DNA from: MGOM01 sp035455265 | GTDB lineage: Bacteria > Chloroflexota > Anaerolineae > Anaerolineales > E44-bin32 | Direction of reading: 5' to 3' | NCBI GenBank assembly: GCA_035455265.1 | Contig: DATIFK010000081.1 | Coordinates: forward strand, 1 to 25,725 | Length of the DNA: 25,725 nt | Position numbers and translations under genes: made by a program | Part shown: positions 6,573 to 13,766 of the stretch, one piece after another | Layout: each line of letters begins with the position of its first letter | Numbering within the stretch: the stretch's first letter is position 1 | The notes under the pieces: model-generated | Databases searched by the model: none | What the model was told of the DNA's origin: nothing | What the model saw: only the letters and a program-made list of their open reading frames with translations

Positions 6573-7070
6573 ATGCGCTTCGGCCCCAGTGATTGGCTCG
6601 TCCATCCCCAGCACGGGGTTGGACGTGTGGTCAAGCTGGAACAGCGGCAGTTCGGTGAGGAAAGGCCAAGAGAGTACTACGAAATCGCGATCGCCTCGGG
6701 CACCGTCTGGGTGCCGGTAGATGGCCCCGGCCACGGCTTGCGCAAGGTGACCTCTCGGACGGAACTCCACAAGTACCGCGTGCTCCTCAGGGCGCAGCCC
6801 CGACCGGTAGCTTCGGACATCAAGGAGCGAAAGCTGGCGATCTCGGAACGGCTGCGCGAAGGGTCGTTCCGGTCCAGATGCGAACTGGTCCGCGATCTGA
6901 CCGCTCATGGGTGGGGCAAGCCGCTGAATGAAAGCACGGGGACGGCTTTGCGCAGCATCCGCCAGGCAGTGTGTTCGGAATGGGCCGCCGCCGAAGGCGT
7001 CTCCCTCGAAGTGGCAACTCGGGAGGTCGAGGAACTGCTGCTCCAAGGGAAAGCGGCCTTCGGGAGCTGA
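6573..7070 (+). CDS. CarD/TRCF-RID domain transcription regulator
   Basis: Plus-strand ATG at 6573 with AAGGAGG 7 nt upstream, the best start in the frame. Residues 3-60 ('FGPSDWLVHPQHGVGRVV' and later 'YYEIAI....VWVPVD') are the CarD_CdnL_TRCF RNA-polymerase-interacting domain, including the hallmark 'HP.HG.G.V'. Residues 62-160 are helical, as in the CarD/CdnL C-terminal DNA-binding domain, with a conserved-looking Trp113. Length 165 is normal for CarD. CarD proteins bind the RNAP beta subunit and stabilise promoter open complexes, especially at rRNA promoters. It is the only gene of the window read left to right, and a TATAAT precedes it, so it is probably expressed independently of the array. 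It could be an extra copy beside a chromosomal carD. Confidence 0.88.
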   Translation: MRFGPSDWLVHPQHGVGRVVKLEQRQFGEERPREYYEIAIASGTVWVPVDGPGHGLRKVTSRTELHKYRVLLRAQPRPVASDIKERKLAISERLREGSFRSRCELVRDLTAHGWGKPLNESTGTALRSIRQAVCSEWAAAEGVSLEVATREVEELLLQGKAAFGS

Positions 7071-7231
7071 CCGGCTCCTCCCCAGTCCCAAACCGGATCG
7101 GCCGAACTCACCGATCCCAGTCCTCCTCGAAACACGATCACCATGGCGCAGGCAGGTTGGAAGGATCTCCCCGGCCGCAGCGATCGGCCAGCTCCGCCGG
7201 GTTCCAACGCACCAGGCCCCCACGCTGAGTC

Positions 7232-7660
7232 TTAGAACCCACAGTCTTCTTTGATCGTCGCCTGGGCGGAATGGAACCCTTCGTAGGCCGTTGTCCATTC
7301 CCGGGCGACGCGCTGATCGTGGTCGGCGAGTTGCCGGGTCGACCACCTGGCTTCGGTGGTGGCCCAGTCTTCAGCCGCAGAGATCACGGAAGCTGTGCTC
7401 GTGACCAGCGCCGACATACCGCGGATGGCGCAATCGGGAGTGCCGGGCGACTCCAACAGGTCTTTCATCTGTTGCTGAAGGTTGGACATCTCACCAAGGA
7501 CCGGAGCCAATTGCCCCCGAGGGGAGGACGCGGCGAGTTGATCTTGAGCCTCGAATTCGACCAAGAGCGGATTCAATTCCTCGTCCCAGAAGTCCGATCG
7601 ACTGGGCCCGCATCCGACGAGGGCCGTGAGGGTGATCAAGGGGAGGAGAAGTCGTCTCAT
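7232..7660 (-). CDS. Putative lipoprotein of unknown function (142 aa)
   Basis: ATG at 7660; the ribosome site is weak (AGG). The N-terminus MRRLLLPLITLTALVGC is a lipoprotein signal with lipobox L-V-G-C, so Cys17 would be acylated. The mature part is helical and acidic, with 'EMSNLQQQMKDLLES' and a region rich in Ala/Thr, plus Cys residues in 'PDCAIRG' and the terminal 'EDCGF' that could form a disulfide. No family recognised. 7071-7231 between it and the CarD-like gene (converging) holds no clear attC or terminator. Confidence 0.72.
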   Translation of the reverse strand: MRRLLLPLITLTALVGCGPSRSDFWDEELNPLLVEFEAQDQLAASSPRGQLAPVLGEMSNLQQQMKDLLESPGTPDCAIRGMSALVTSTASVISAAEDWATTEARWSTRQLADHDQRVAREWTTAYEGFHSAQATIKEDCGF

Positions 7661-7782
7661 GTAGACCTGGCGCCCTTTCTGTAGGCTGCTCGTTTCCGCG
7701 TCTAGCGTGTGGGGAGATTATCCTCCGTCTTGGACGACAGGGAGGGAGAGCGATAGGCAGTCGTAAGGACGTGTTGCCCGGC

Positions 7783-7887
7783 TGCTAACCTTCGGTCCAG
7801 GAAGAGGGATCTCCCGCAGGTTCTGCGGCGGCCTACGTAGCTTCGATGGGCCAGGCCCAGGGCTCGGACCCTACCGAATCGTCAAGC
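7783..7887 (-). repeat. Degenerate attC site
   Basis: Left end TGCTAAC gives an R'-like GTTAGCA (one position off GTTRRRY). Right end GAATCGTCAAGC gives an R''-like GCTTGAC, the same variant as at 20.27 kb, and contains the TGA stop of the GNAT gene. The 105-bp inner part is GC-rich with GGGCCAGGCCC and GCAGGTTCTGC dyads. Nothing else is seen in 7661-7782. Confidence 0.5.
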
Positions 7888-8448
7888 CGCGTCTCTGGGG
7901 CGATACGTGAGTTTGAAAACGTCCTCCAGGCCGTCCCTCTCGTCCATGTGGGATCCCACGCGTTCGAATCCCAGCGACCTGGCCAATTGGAGGGAAGGGA
8001 CATTCTCCGGGCTGATCGAGACCACGAACTCGGGGATCCTGTGACGCTCGTAGGCCCATTTCATGATGGCGTGGCATGCTTCCCTTGCGAAGCCTCGCCG
8101 CCGGTAGGGAGGGAACACCTCGAACCCGAATTCGACACCGTCTGGAGCGTGGGCGTTGAGGTACGGATCGCCCGGCTTGGTGTGGAAGTTGATGTAGCCG
8201 ACCATCTGGCGCTCCGCCCGGTGCGACATCGCACGCACACTCCAAGGGAGATAGGTCGGGTCCTCCGCCAGTTGCTCGAGGCGGAAGCGGATCAGGCCGA
8301 CTTCCTCAAACCAGTCCGCTGGGACGGAGATGCCAAGGCGCCTCTCGACGGCGGGGACGTCCCGGGCCAACGAGAGGCGAAGGACGTCCGTGGACAGCGT
8401 GATGAGATCAAGGCGATCGGCGGAGATTACGGGAGCGTCCCTATTCAA
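7882..8448 (-). CDS. GNAT-family N-acetyltransferase (RimJ/RimL type)
   Basis: The start is a TTG at 8448 with GGAG 5 nt upstream; no ATG lies nearby. The 188-residue product has the acetyl-CoA pyrophosphate-binding motif A as 'VFPPYRRRGFAREAC' (111-125: R/Q-x-x-G-x-A pattern) followed by 'SISPENVPSLQLARSLGFERVG' near 143-164, the motif-B arm with the Asn and Leu-Gly-Phe typical of RimJ/RimL-like enzymes. These acetylate protein N-termini, amino acids or small amines; the substrate is unknown. The TGA stop lies inside the R''-like box of the attC, so attC and gene probably travelled together. Confidence 0.88.
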   Translation of the reverse strand: MNRDAPVISADRLDLITLSTDVLRLSLARDVPAVERRLGISVPADWFEEVGLIRFRLEQLAEDPTYLPWSVRAMSHRAERQMVGYINFHTKPGDPYLNAHAPDGVEFGFEVFPPYRRRGFAREACHAIMKWAYERHRIPEFVVSISPENVPSLQLARSLGFERVGSHMDERDGLEDVFKLTYRPRDAA

Positions 8449-8534
8449 AGCTTCTCCGTCGAATCAGGCGAGGCGCGGCTGGCCCCATCCTGTGTTCAGC
8501 GCTCGATGGTGCCGCAGCTGCACGTCGGGACAGC

Positions 8535-9002
8535 TCATATCCAGCGGCGGACCATCGACGAGTACTGTGCGTATTCGGCGCCGAACTTCCTGGCGAGGTA
8601 GGTCTCCTCGGGCATGATGACCCAACGGTTCATGAGCCAGACAACCACCGGGAGCAGCAGGAGCGACCAAGGAGTGCCGAAGAAGACGGCCAGGCCCGCG
8701 TAGTTGAGCAACAGGGCGATGTAGATCGGGTTCCGCGAACGCTGAAAGGGGCCCTTGGTGACCAGAGCCGTCGTGGCGCGTCCTGGGTTGAAGGTGGTTC
8801 GGGCCATCCTCATCTGCCGGGACGCGGGGATGCCAACGGTCAAGCCGAGCAGGAAGATGACCGCTCCTGCAAAACGACCGACTGTGACCGACAAGAACGG
8901 CAGGGGAAGAAGCCATTGCATGAGGAGGCCGACTGCCAGGGCACCGATGTGGATGAGGAAGGGATTGACGACAACGTGCGCGTGGTCGTTGTGATCGTTC
9001 AC
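8535..9002 (-). CDS. Isoprenylcysteine carboxyl-methyltransferase-like membrane methyltransferase
   Basis: GTG start at 9002 with GGAG about 9 nt upstream. The 155 residues contain four hydrophobic segments (about 13-32, 38-58, 95-110, 112-127). The ICMT/phospholipid-methyltransferase signature follows: 'VTKGPFQRSRNPIYIALLL' (RNP.Y motif, about 83-101) and 'EETYLARKFGAEYAQYSSMVRRWI' at the C-terminus, which together form the SAM site at the membrane face. Bacterial members methylate lipids, isoprenoid compounds or unknown small substrates. It lies 86 bp downstream of its own stop from the GNAT start, with no recognisable attC between the two. Confidence 0.87.
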   Translation of the reverse strand: MNDHNDHAHVVVNPFLIHIGALAVGLLMQWLLPLPFLSVTVGRFAGAVIFLLGLTVGIPASRQMRMARTTFNPGRATTALVTKGPFQRSRNPIYIALLLNYAGLAVFFGTPWSLLLLPVVVWLMNRWVIMPEETYLARKFGAEYAQYSSMVRRWI

Positions 9003-9171
9003 CAGCAGTCACTCCTTGGCAGCGGTAGCGAAGCGACTGCGATGATACCAGGGTATAGCACCCAAAAGACGGGACGGATCTCCCGCCAACTTCCAAGGCG
9101 AATCACGAACTCTCTTTGTCGCGGCAGGCCGGTTCGGCTCCACCAGGCAGCTGGGCGGGGCCTTGCTGGGG

Positions 9172-9564
9172 CTACCCCGCCATGAAGCCGTAGCCATTGA
9201 GGACGCGATACCAAATGGCGGCGAAAGAGAGGGTCAGCAGCAAATGCAGGAGTGGCAGCTCCCAGCGCCGGAGGGCCTTTGCCGCGAAGACTCGGATGAG
9301 AAGGAAGAGCATGGCAGGATACAGAAGCAGGAGGAGGAAGCTTCCTAGTTCAACGGCTCCTTGGGCAAAGGGAAGCGAGAGGGCGGCACCGATCACGGCG
9401 AGCGGCCAGCCAACAGCCCCGATTCCCTGCCAGAGGAGAACATCGAGGAGCTGAGACAGAGAGTATCCGTGATAGGGCGGGATCGCCAAAGGCAGGAGCG
9501 TCCATGAAGCCAGACCGTTCAAGGCGAGCGATCCACCGACGACGAGCAGACGGCTGCGTTCCAT
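9172..9564 (-). CDS. Small integral membrane protein, uncharacterised (130 aa)
   Basis: ATG at 9564 without a convincing ribosome site. Segments at about residues 7-27, 47-66, 70-93 and 104-121 are hydrophobic, giving four predicted helices. A short basic loop 'AAKALRRWE' precedes the last helix, and the protein ends 'LNGYGFMAG'. The proline-containing 'LPLAIPPYHGYSLSQL' lies between helices 1 and 2. No family recognised. 9003-9171, between it and the methyltransferase, has no clear attC. Confidence 0.7.
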   Translation of the reverse strand: MERSRLLVVGGSLALNGLASWTLLPLAIPPYHGYSLSQLLDVLLWQGIGAVGWPLAVIGAALSLPFAQGAVELGSFLLLLLYPAMLFLLIRVFAAKALRRWELPLLHLLLTLSFAAIWYRVLNGYGFMAG

Positions 9565-9740
9565 AGATGGAGACTACCCGGCCGATGCCCGCAAGGTCTA
9601 TCGCGGGACCATCAAAGGCTCTCAGCCGGAGCGGGCCCACGGCGATTGGATGCTGTCGTCCGTCACGGGACCGCTTGGCGGTGATGGTGGCGGCGTAGGG
9701 CGGAGGGTTGCGTGGGAGACTAGAGCGGCGAGGGCCATCG

Positions 9741-9760
9741 GCCAGGCCGAGCCGTCAGGC
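9741..9760 (-). repeat. Remnant attC R'' end
   Basis: GGCCGAGCCGTCAGGC resembles the CCGAGTTGTCAGGC end of the 15.4 and 22.4 kb sites. R'' would be GCCTGAC (9754-9760), containing the TGA stop of the ClbS/DinB gene. No R' partner is convincing in 9565-9740, a GC-rich stretch in which I see no other feature. Confidence 0.4.
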
Positions 9761-10270
9761 GCCCCTGCTTGCCAACTCCCGCATCCACTCGAGGTGCTCC
9801 ACAAAGTGGCCGCCCGTGTTGTCCCAAATGAGCGATGTCAACGGCCGCTCGTCTGTTCGGGGGGCAGTGGGAAAGAAGTCACGCACGTTTGACTTCAGGT
9901 CGGCGTCCGACAAGGTGGAGAGACTGGCTACGAGCTGCGTGTGGCCCTGTTCCAACTGATGCACGGCCTGAGCGAGGGGAATAGCCTCGAGGCGCTTCTT
10001 GATCGCATCGTTGATGTCGTCAAACGCCCCGGCCGAGTAGACGGATTCGTCAATGCCCAGTGCTTCATGGCGGCCGCCGCCACGGAAGAGGACGGTTACC
10101 GAGTCCTCCCATACGGCCAGGTGGGTGACGTGATCCTTGACGGACCACCCGGCGTGGTCGCGAACGGAGGCCTGGCTGGGGGAAAGGGCAGCGAGGAAGG
10201 AATGGAGGTTCTGCCAAGCAGAATCGACCGACGCCAGAAGCTCAGCGATAGAAGTTGACTGAGGATTCAA
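9755..10270 (-). CDS. ClbS/DfsB-like DinB-superfamily protein
   Basis: The start is a TTG at 10270, preceded by GGAGAGG at 5-8 nt. The product is 171 residues. 'DHAGWSVKDHVTHLAVWE' (about 38-55) is the signature helix of ClbS/DfsB proteins within the DinB superfamily: 'W.VKD...Hla.WE'. The C-terminal helix 'WDNTGGHFVEHLEWMRELASRGA' carries the His residues of the third helix. ClbS protects E. coli from the genotoxin colibactin by hydrolysing it; most relatives are uncharacterised and may detoxify reactive compounds. The TGA stop is embedded in an R''-like box. Confidence 0.85.
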   Translation of the reverse strand: MNPQSTSIAELLASVDSAWQNLHSFLAALSPSQASVRDHAGWSVKDHVTHLAVWEDSVTVLFRGGGRHEALGIDESVYSAGAFDDINDAIKKRLEAIPLAQAVHQLEQGHTQLVASLSTLSDADLKSNVRDFFPTAPRTDERPLTSLIWDNTGGHFVEHLEWMRELASRGA

Positions 10271-10301
10271 GTTGGCCTCTCCGAAAGGACGGTTGGGCCG
10301 A

Positions 10302-10402
10302 CCCTAACGGGGCAGCACCCTGGGCCATTCTACCGCGCTGCGTGGCCAGCGAGCCTTGGGTCCGCTAGGCCCAGCCAAAGTGGCGTCGCCGAGTTGTTTC
10401 GC
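10302..10402 (-). repeat. attC site, moderately degenerate
   Basis: Left end CCCTAACGGGGC gives R' GTTAGGG (one mismatch to GTTRRRY). Right end GCCGAGTTGTTTCGC gives an R''-like GCGAAAC with the standard CGAGTTG neighbour. Length 101 bp. Inner arms include CTGGGCC / GGCCCAG and TGGCCAGC. It sits 32 bp upstream of the ClbS/DinB start, as expected for a cassette junction. Confidence 0.6.
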
Positions 10403-10554
10403 GAGTTTTGACCTGGGAGATGGTCGAGCAGCGAGAATGGCCTCATCCCGGTTGCGGTGTCGCTCTTCTCCATGAGCACCTGAATCGCCTTCGTGCGGAC
10501 CTCGTCGTCGCACAGCCTCAGGTGATCCAAGGCCGCCCCGAGCCTGGTATCCAT
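10330..10554 (-). pseudogene. Possible relic of a HEAT-repeat-like gene
   Basis: From the ATG at 10554 the frame reads 'MDTRLGAALDHLRLCDDEVRTKAIQVLMEKSD', which looks like one HEAT-type helical pair. It then runs into low-quality sequence through the R'' box of the attC and stops inside the site at 10330. Intact cassettes stop at or before R'', so this is probably the remnant of a frameshifted or truncated cassette gene occupying 10403-10554. 10555-10637 shows nothing else. Low confidence that it is expressed. Confidence 0.3.
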
Positions 10555-10637
10555 GCCGCGGCCGCCTTGGGAGGATTGTCTGCACGCGGAGGCCAAAAGG
10601 CGATGAAGGATGGGGGGTTTGGGAAGCGGGGGCCTGG

Positions 10638-11633
10638 TTATCGCACTTCGAGGACGGACCATTGCAGTTGTGTGTCGGCGACCGGCAAGCTATCGATTTG
10701 GGCTCCCTCAAGGACCTGCCCGACGGGGGTGGGGGAAGCGGAACCTTGGCAAGAGTTGTGGGTCTGGACTCGAAGGTCGGCCCGCTTCAGGAGGCGTTCG
10801 GCCGATTCGGAATAGAGGTGATCCGCGAGGCCAGCCTCCCTGATAGCGTCGGCGTTCCCGTCGGCCGGCGGGTAGAAATGGGAAATAGCCAGGAACGTGC
10901 CGGATAGGACGCGACGGATCTCTCTGCACAGTTCACCGGGGTCCTTGATGTTGGGCAGACCCAAGTTGGTCGTGAGAATCTCGATCGAGTTGGCGCTGAA
11001 AGGTGTGCGTCGAGCGTCGAACACAAGAAGACTGACGTGATCCCCCTGGCCGGTGCCGCGCAGCATGGCCCTGTTGCGTCTCATGACCGGAAGACTGAAG
11101 TCTGTCGCGACAATCGGCCGGTCGAGTCGGGCCAGCATCCGCAGCACGAGTGCACAACGGCCGGAGGCGAGGTCGAAGATGGGACCAGCCGTCGCGTCGA
11201 GGCGATCGAGGAGGAACTCGACTTGCCGCTCCCAGCAATCGCGATAGCTGGCGGTATAGCTGCCCTGGACGGCCACACGCTCGGCCTCGCGGGCGCGGAG
11301 GAAGTCACCTTTCGCCTCGAGTGCCATCGCCCGGAAGAACTGGTCGGCTGGGTTAAGGTGCTCGAGGGGCGTGGAAAGGAGGCGGTATTCGATTTCCGGG
11401 TGGCCCTTGAGATAGTGGCCCAGCCCGCTTTCTGCCTCCTTCCACAGGTCCTCGCGCTGAAGATCCGGGGTAAGGAAGATCCCAATGCCGTCGTTGACCG
11501 AGTAAGCCGCACCGCAGCCGGGGCATTCGGCTTCGGCCGTCTGTATGCGGTCATCCTCCTCTCGCTCGATGGCCCACCCGAGCGGGCCACGGCACACAGG
11601 ACAAACGAGAAAGTCCAGGAGGGATTTGTGCAA
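10638..11633 (-). CDS. SAM-dependent methyltransferase with N-terminal Trm112-like zinc-ribbon domain
   Basis: Start TTG at 11633 with a GAGG-type site about 8 nt upstream. The 331-residue product has a Trm112-like domain at 1-55: 'LVCPVCRGPL' (Cys11, Cys14), 'AECPGCGAAYSVNDGIGIFL' (Cys37, Cys40), a complete CxxC...CxxC pair. After a linker, the class I methyltransferase domain begins near 150: 'PIFDLASGRCALVLRML' is motif I, diverged from the usual D.G.G.G, and 'PIVATDFS' (173-180) is motif II with its acidic residue. 'TTNLGLPNIKDP..LCREIRRVL' covers motifs IV-VI. Trm112-fused methyltransferases modify tRNA, natural products or unknown molecules. The altered motif I (ASGRCA) is worth noting. 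Confidence 0.85.
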   Translation of the reverse strand: MHKSLLDFLVCPVCRGPLGWAIEREEDDRIQTAEAECPGCGAAYSVNDGIGIFLTPDLQREDLWKEAESGLGHYLKGHPEIEYRLLSTPLEHLNPADQFFRAMALEAKGDFLRAREAERVAVQGSYTASYRDCWERQVEFLLDRLDATAGPIFDLASGRCALVLRMLARLDRPIVATDFSLPVMRRNRAMLRGTGQGDHVSLLVFDARRTPFSANSIEILTTNLGLPNIKDPGELCREIRRVLSGTFLAISHFYPPADGNADAIREAGLADHLYSESAERLLKRADLRVQTHNSCQGSASPTPVGQVLEGAQIDSLPVADTQLQWSVLEVR

Positions 11634-11788
11634 AGGAAGACCTCGCGCGGTGGGACCGATCCGCCGGATAGCCCCGTGTCAGGGAGCACCGCCGGGGAGC
11701 CGAATGCTACAACCTGACCTGGGGCCACCGAGAAAGGCCGGCCAGGGGACTCCCCCGTGTACGGCCGGTCGCCGCCGCCGAGTGTACT

Positions 11789-11815
11789 GGGGACGGCGCC
11801 AAGGTGTCCCCGTCC
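11789..11815. other. Inverted repeat in the gap between the AAC(2')-like and Trm112 methyltransferase genes
   Basis: GGGGAC and GTCCCC (11-nt loop), with an alternative GGACGG/CCGTCC pairing, form a hairpin about 80 bp downstream (minus strand) of the acetyltransferase stop. No T-run. The remaining 11634-11892 is GC-rich; GCGGTTGTCCCGC at 11881-11893 might be a last trace of an attC R'' end, but I do not claim one. Confidence 0.3.
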
Positions 11816-11892
11816 AACGAGCCGATTCGATCCACCCGGCGACGGCATCGAAGATACGCGAAGACGTCATGCATTCGGCCGCGGTTGTCCCG

Positions 11893-12426
11893 CTACCACA
11901 GCTCACCTCCTCGCCATTCAGCCGAGAGCGGCGAATCTACGTGGAGGATCGGGGTCTTCGGGAGGCTGAGGATCATGATCCTTTCATCGGGTGAGGGGAT
12001 CAAGCCCCCATCCGACCTGATGAACAGCGGGCCGCGCCAAAGAATCCATCCCAACCTTCCGTAGAGCGTGGTTTCGCCCGGGCTCAGCGCGGCGAGATCG
12101 TAGTCGCCAACGCGGGAGGCGAGGTGGCGTAGGACTCCGGTCGCGAAGCCGCGATTCCTGTGGTGTGGATCCGTGGCGACCATTTCGACGTATGCGGTGC
12201 GGAGGAGCGGGCCGTCATCGGGCTGGAGCCATCGGGTGACCCACATGGCATGGCTGACAAGTTCCTTCCCCAAATGACCGAGCACGTGCGTGGGATCGGC
12301 GTATGCGGCAAACAGGGAACCGAGATCTTCGCCGTAGGCGCGATGGCAAAGTCGATGGATGGACGTTCGCTCCTCCGCCGTGAGTCCGCTGGAATGGGCG
12401 ACTGCGATGGTCAAGTCTTGGGACAT
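11893..12426 (-). CDS. Aminoglycoside 2'-N-acetyltransferase AAC(2')-like GNAT
   Basis: ATG at 12426; 177 residues versus about 180-195 for AAC(2')-I enzymes. Motif A is 'MVATDPHHRNRGFATGVLRHL' in pattern, at about 82-102 (R-x-x-G-x-A). The downstream part matches AAC(2')-I in layout: 'YDLAALSPGETTLYGRLGWILWRGP' resembles the mycobacterial 'Y.LGALSssa.a..LY..rGW..W.GP', and the C-terminus '.L..EWRGGELW' resembles '.l.cDWRaGDvW'. AAC(2')-I enzymes acetylate the 2'-amino group of gentamicin, tobramycin and related drugs, and are normally chromosomal in mycobacteria and Providencia. Identity to known enzymes looks modest, so resistance is not established; it may act on another amine. An attC-like site lies directly upstream. 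Confidence 0.72.
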   Translation of the reverse strand: MSQDLTIAVAHSSGLTAEERTSIHRLCHRAYGEDLGSLFAAYADPTHVLGHLGKELVSHAMWVTRWLQPDDGPLLRTAYVEMVATDPHHRNRGFATGVLRHLASRVGDYDLAALSPGETTLYGRLGWILWRGPLFIRSDGGLIPSPDERIMILSLPKTPILHVDSPLSAEWRGGELW

Positions 12427-12427
12427 C

Positions 12428-12515
12428 GCCCAGGGGACGGAGGCACACTTCGCCGGCGAGACCGCCTCGAGGTCAATCGCCCGCCGGGCCTGGCGGCTCC
12501 ACCGAGTTGTTGTGC
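12428..12515 (-). repeat. Short degenerate attC site
   Basis: Right end CACCGAGTTGTTGTGC gives R''-like GCACAAC (one mismatch), 19 bp from the ABM gene stop. Left end GCCCAGGGGACGGAGG resembles the GCCCAGGCGGCCTGGAGG end of the 17.7 kb site. The interior CCGCCTCGAGGTCAATCGCCCGCCGGGCC echoes the R' side of intact sites, but the long GAACACC arm is lost. Confidence 0.55.
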
Positions 12516-12534
12516 AACATGGGACATTGCGGAT

Positions 12535-12915
12535 TTACCGACGACCGTGTGGATCCCTTCTGCGGAAGTCGCGTTTGCCTCTGTGGGCGCCAATGCTCGG
12601 GCGCACGATCGCCTCGGACAGGATTCTATAGACTCCGATCTCGGCACCGCGTTCGGTCCACTCACGAAACGCGGACTCCAATGCGGAAATCTCCTCAGCA
12701 CGTTGGGCGAGCACTGCCTTGCGCTGTTCCTCGGTGTCCCAGCTGTCGATGGTCAGGTATCTGTGCGGGTTGCCCGAGTCTCGCAACAGAGCGGTGCCGC
12801 GGAAACCTGGAGCCTTGGAGAAGAGCTCGCTCCACATCCCGCCCGGCCCGTAGGCCAGCTCGAACCGGTCTCGGGCCCCTTCCTTGACTTCGTATTGCCA
12901 GATGACTTGGATCAT
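12535..12915 (-). CDS. ABM (antibiotic biosynthesis monooxygenase)-fold protein
   Basis: The ATG at 12915 begins the domain ('MIQVIWQYEVKEGARDRFELAYGP'). A GAGG lies about 11 nt upstream, a weak site. The 126 residues form one ferredoxin-like ABM domain: the first strand, then 'FELAYGPGGMWSELFSKAPGFRGTALL', a strand with 'NPHRYLTIDSWDTEEQRKAVL' (the 'yl.id.Wds.e....f' segment) and a last helix and strand ending 'GVYRIL'. A basic 30-residue tail follows. The family includes cofactor-independent monooxygenases, heme-degrading enzymes and proteins without known activity. The tail, rich in Arg, may be an unselected extension to a later stop. Confidence 0.8.
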   Translation of the reverse strand: MIQVIWQYEVKEGARDRFELAYGPGGMWSELFSKAPGFRGTALLRDSGNPHRYLTIDSWDTEEQRKAVLAQRAEEISALESAFREWTERGAEIGVYRILSEAIVRPSIGAHRGKRDFRRRDPHGRR

Positions 12916-13247
12916 GGATGGCCAACCTCGCTGTGGAAAGGCCAATGCCGTGAAGAACCGAGCTGGGGGCTATCCACGCCGACCCATGGAACCGGTGGAT
13001 GATGGAGGGCCAGGCCGCGGCCCGACCAGACCAACCGCCCTTTCCTGGGTCGGCCCGGCTGGCGCCAACAGGATCTTGCCAGCTGGCGATCCAGGAAGGG
13101 GAAGACGGCTGCACCCAGGGCCAGATGACCCGATAGCCAGGGCCGTTGGAGAACGCCGACAAAGGCCGCCAGGAAGCGCTGGAAGCACGGTCGCGATACC
13201 TGGCAGGCCGATCCAGCGAGCGTTTGGCCGAGCGTGCCGAGGGCCCG
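12916..13247. other. Gene-free stretch with weak attC traces
   Basis: No coding region is supported in these 332 bp. The overlapping frames have shadow-like composition. A fragment GGCGCCAACAGGATCTTG followed by CCAGCTGGCG is reminiscent of the ACACCAGGATCTTCGAC and CAGCTGGCCGG pieces of intact attC sites. CCGAGGGCCCGTCACGC at the right end places an R''-like GCGTGAC over the TGA of the next gene. This may be a heavily eroded attC. Confidence 0.35.
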
Positions 13248-13766
13248 TCACGCCTGGTCGAATGCCCTCTGAAGGTCCGCGATCACGATCTTCTTCATCT
13301 TGAGCATCGCGTTCGTGGCGGCCATGGCCCTCTTCTTGTCGGAGCTGCCGAGGAGGTCCCCCATCTGCCTGGGGATGATTTGCCAGGAGAGGCCGTAACG
13401 GTCCTTGAGCCAGCCGCATTGCTCTGCTTCTGGGACGGCCGAGAGCTTGTTCCAGAAGTAGTCGACCTCCTGCTGGTCTTCGCACTCCACATAGAACGAC
13501 ACGGATTCGTTGAACTTGAAGACGGGACCTCCATCGAGGGCCATGAATCTCTGGCCGTTGAGCTCAAAGATGGCCGTGAGGACCTTGCCCTCCATTTGGT
13601 CCGCCCCCGGCAACTCCATGCCGCTCTCGTAGCGCGTAATGCTTATGATCCTGGAATCGCGCCCCTTGTGTTGTGAACCGTTGAAGACGGAAACGTAGAA
13701 GTTCACCGCCTCCTCGGCTTCCTTGTCGAACCAGAGAGAAGGGACAATCTTCTGCATGTCGTTCAT
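13248..13766 (-). CDS. PhnB-like VOC protein (3-dmu-9_3-mt domain)
   Basis: ATG at 13766 with GGAGGT 7 nt upstream. The start codon overlaps the stop of the upstream DUF1801 gene as ATGA, so the two are translationally coupled. The 172 residues show the PhnB/3-demethylubiquinone-methyltransferase-like VOC pattern: 'IVPSLWFDKEAEEAVNFYVSVF' at the N-terminus, 'TAIFELNGQRFMALDGGPVFKFNESVSFYVECEDQQEVDYFWNKLS' in the centre, and 'CGWLKDRYGLSWQIIPR' (the 'g.l.DryGv.Wqi.p' motif) near 116-132. No enzyme activity is proven for most members. It is usually found paired with DUF1801/YdhG-type genes, as here. Confidence 0.9.
   Translation of the reverse strand: MNDMQKIVPSLWFDKEAEEAVNFYVSVFNGSQHKGRDSRIISITRYESGMELPGADQMEGKVLTAIFELNGQRFMALDGGPVFKFNESVSFYVECEDQQEVDYFWNKLSAVPEAEQCGWLKDRYGLSWQIIPRQMGDLLGSSDKKRAMAATNAMLKMKKIVIADLQRAFDQA

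Noticed and set aside
12695..13162. Minus-strand open frame between the ABM and VOC genes
   Set aside because: It overlaps the ABM gene out of frame, has no ribosome site and its composition is shadow-like.
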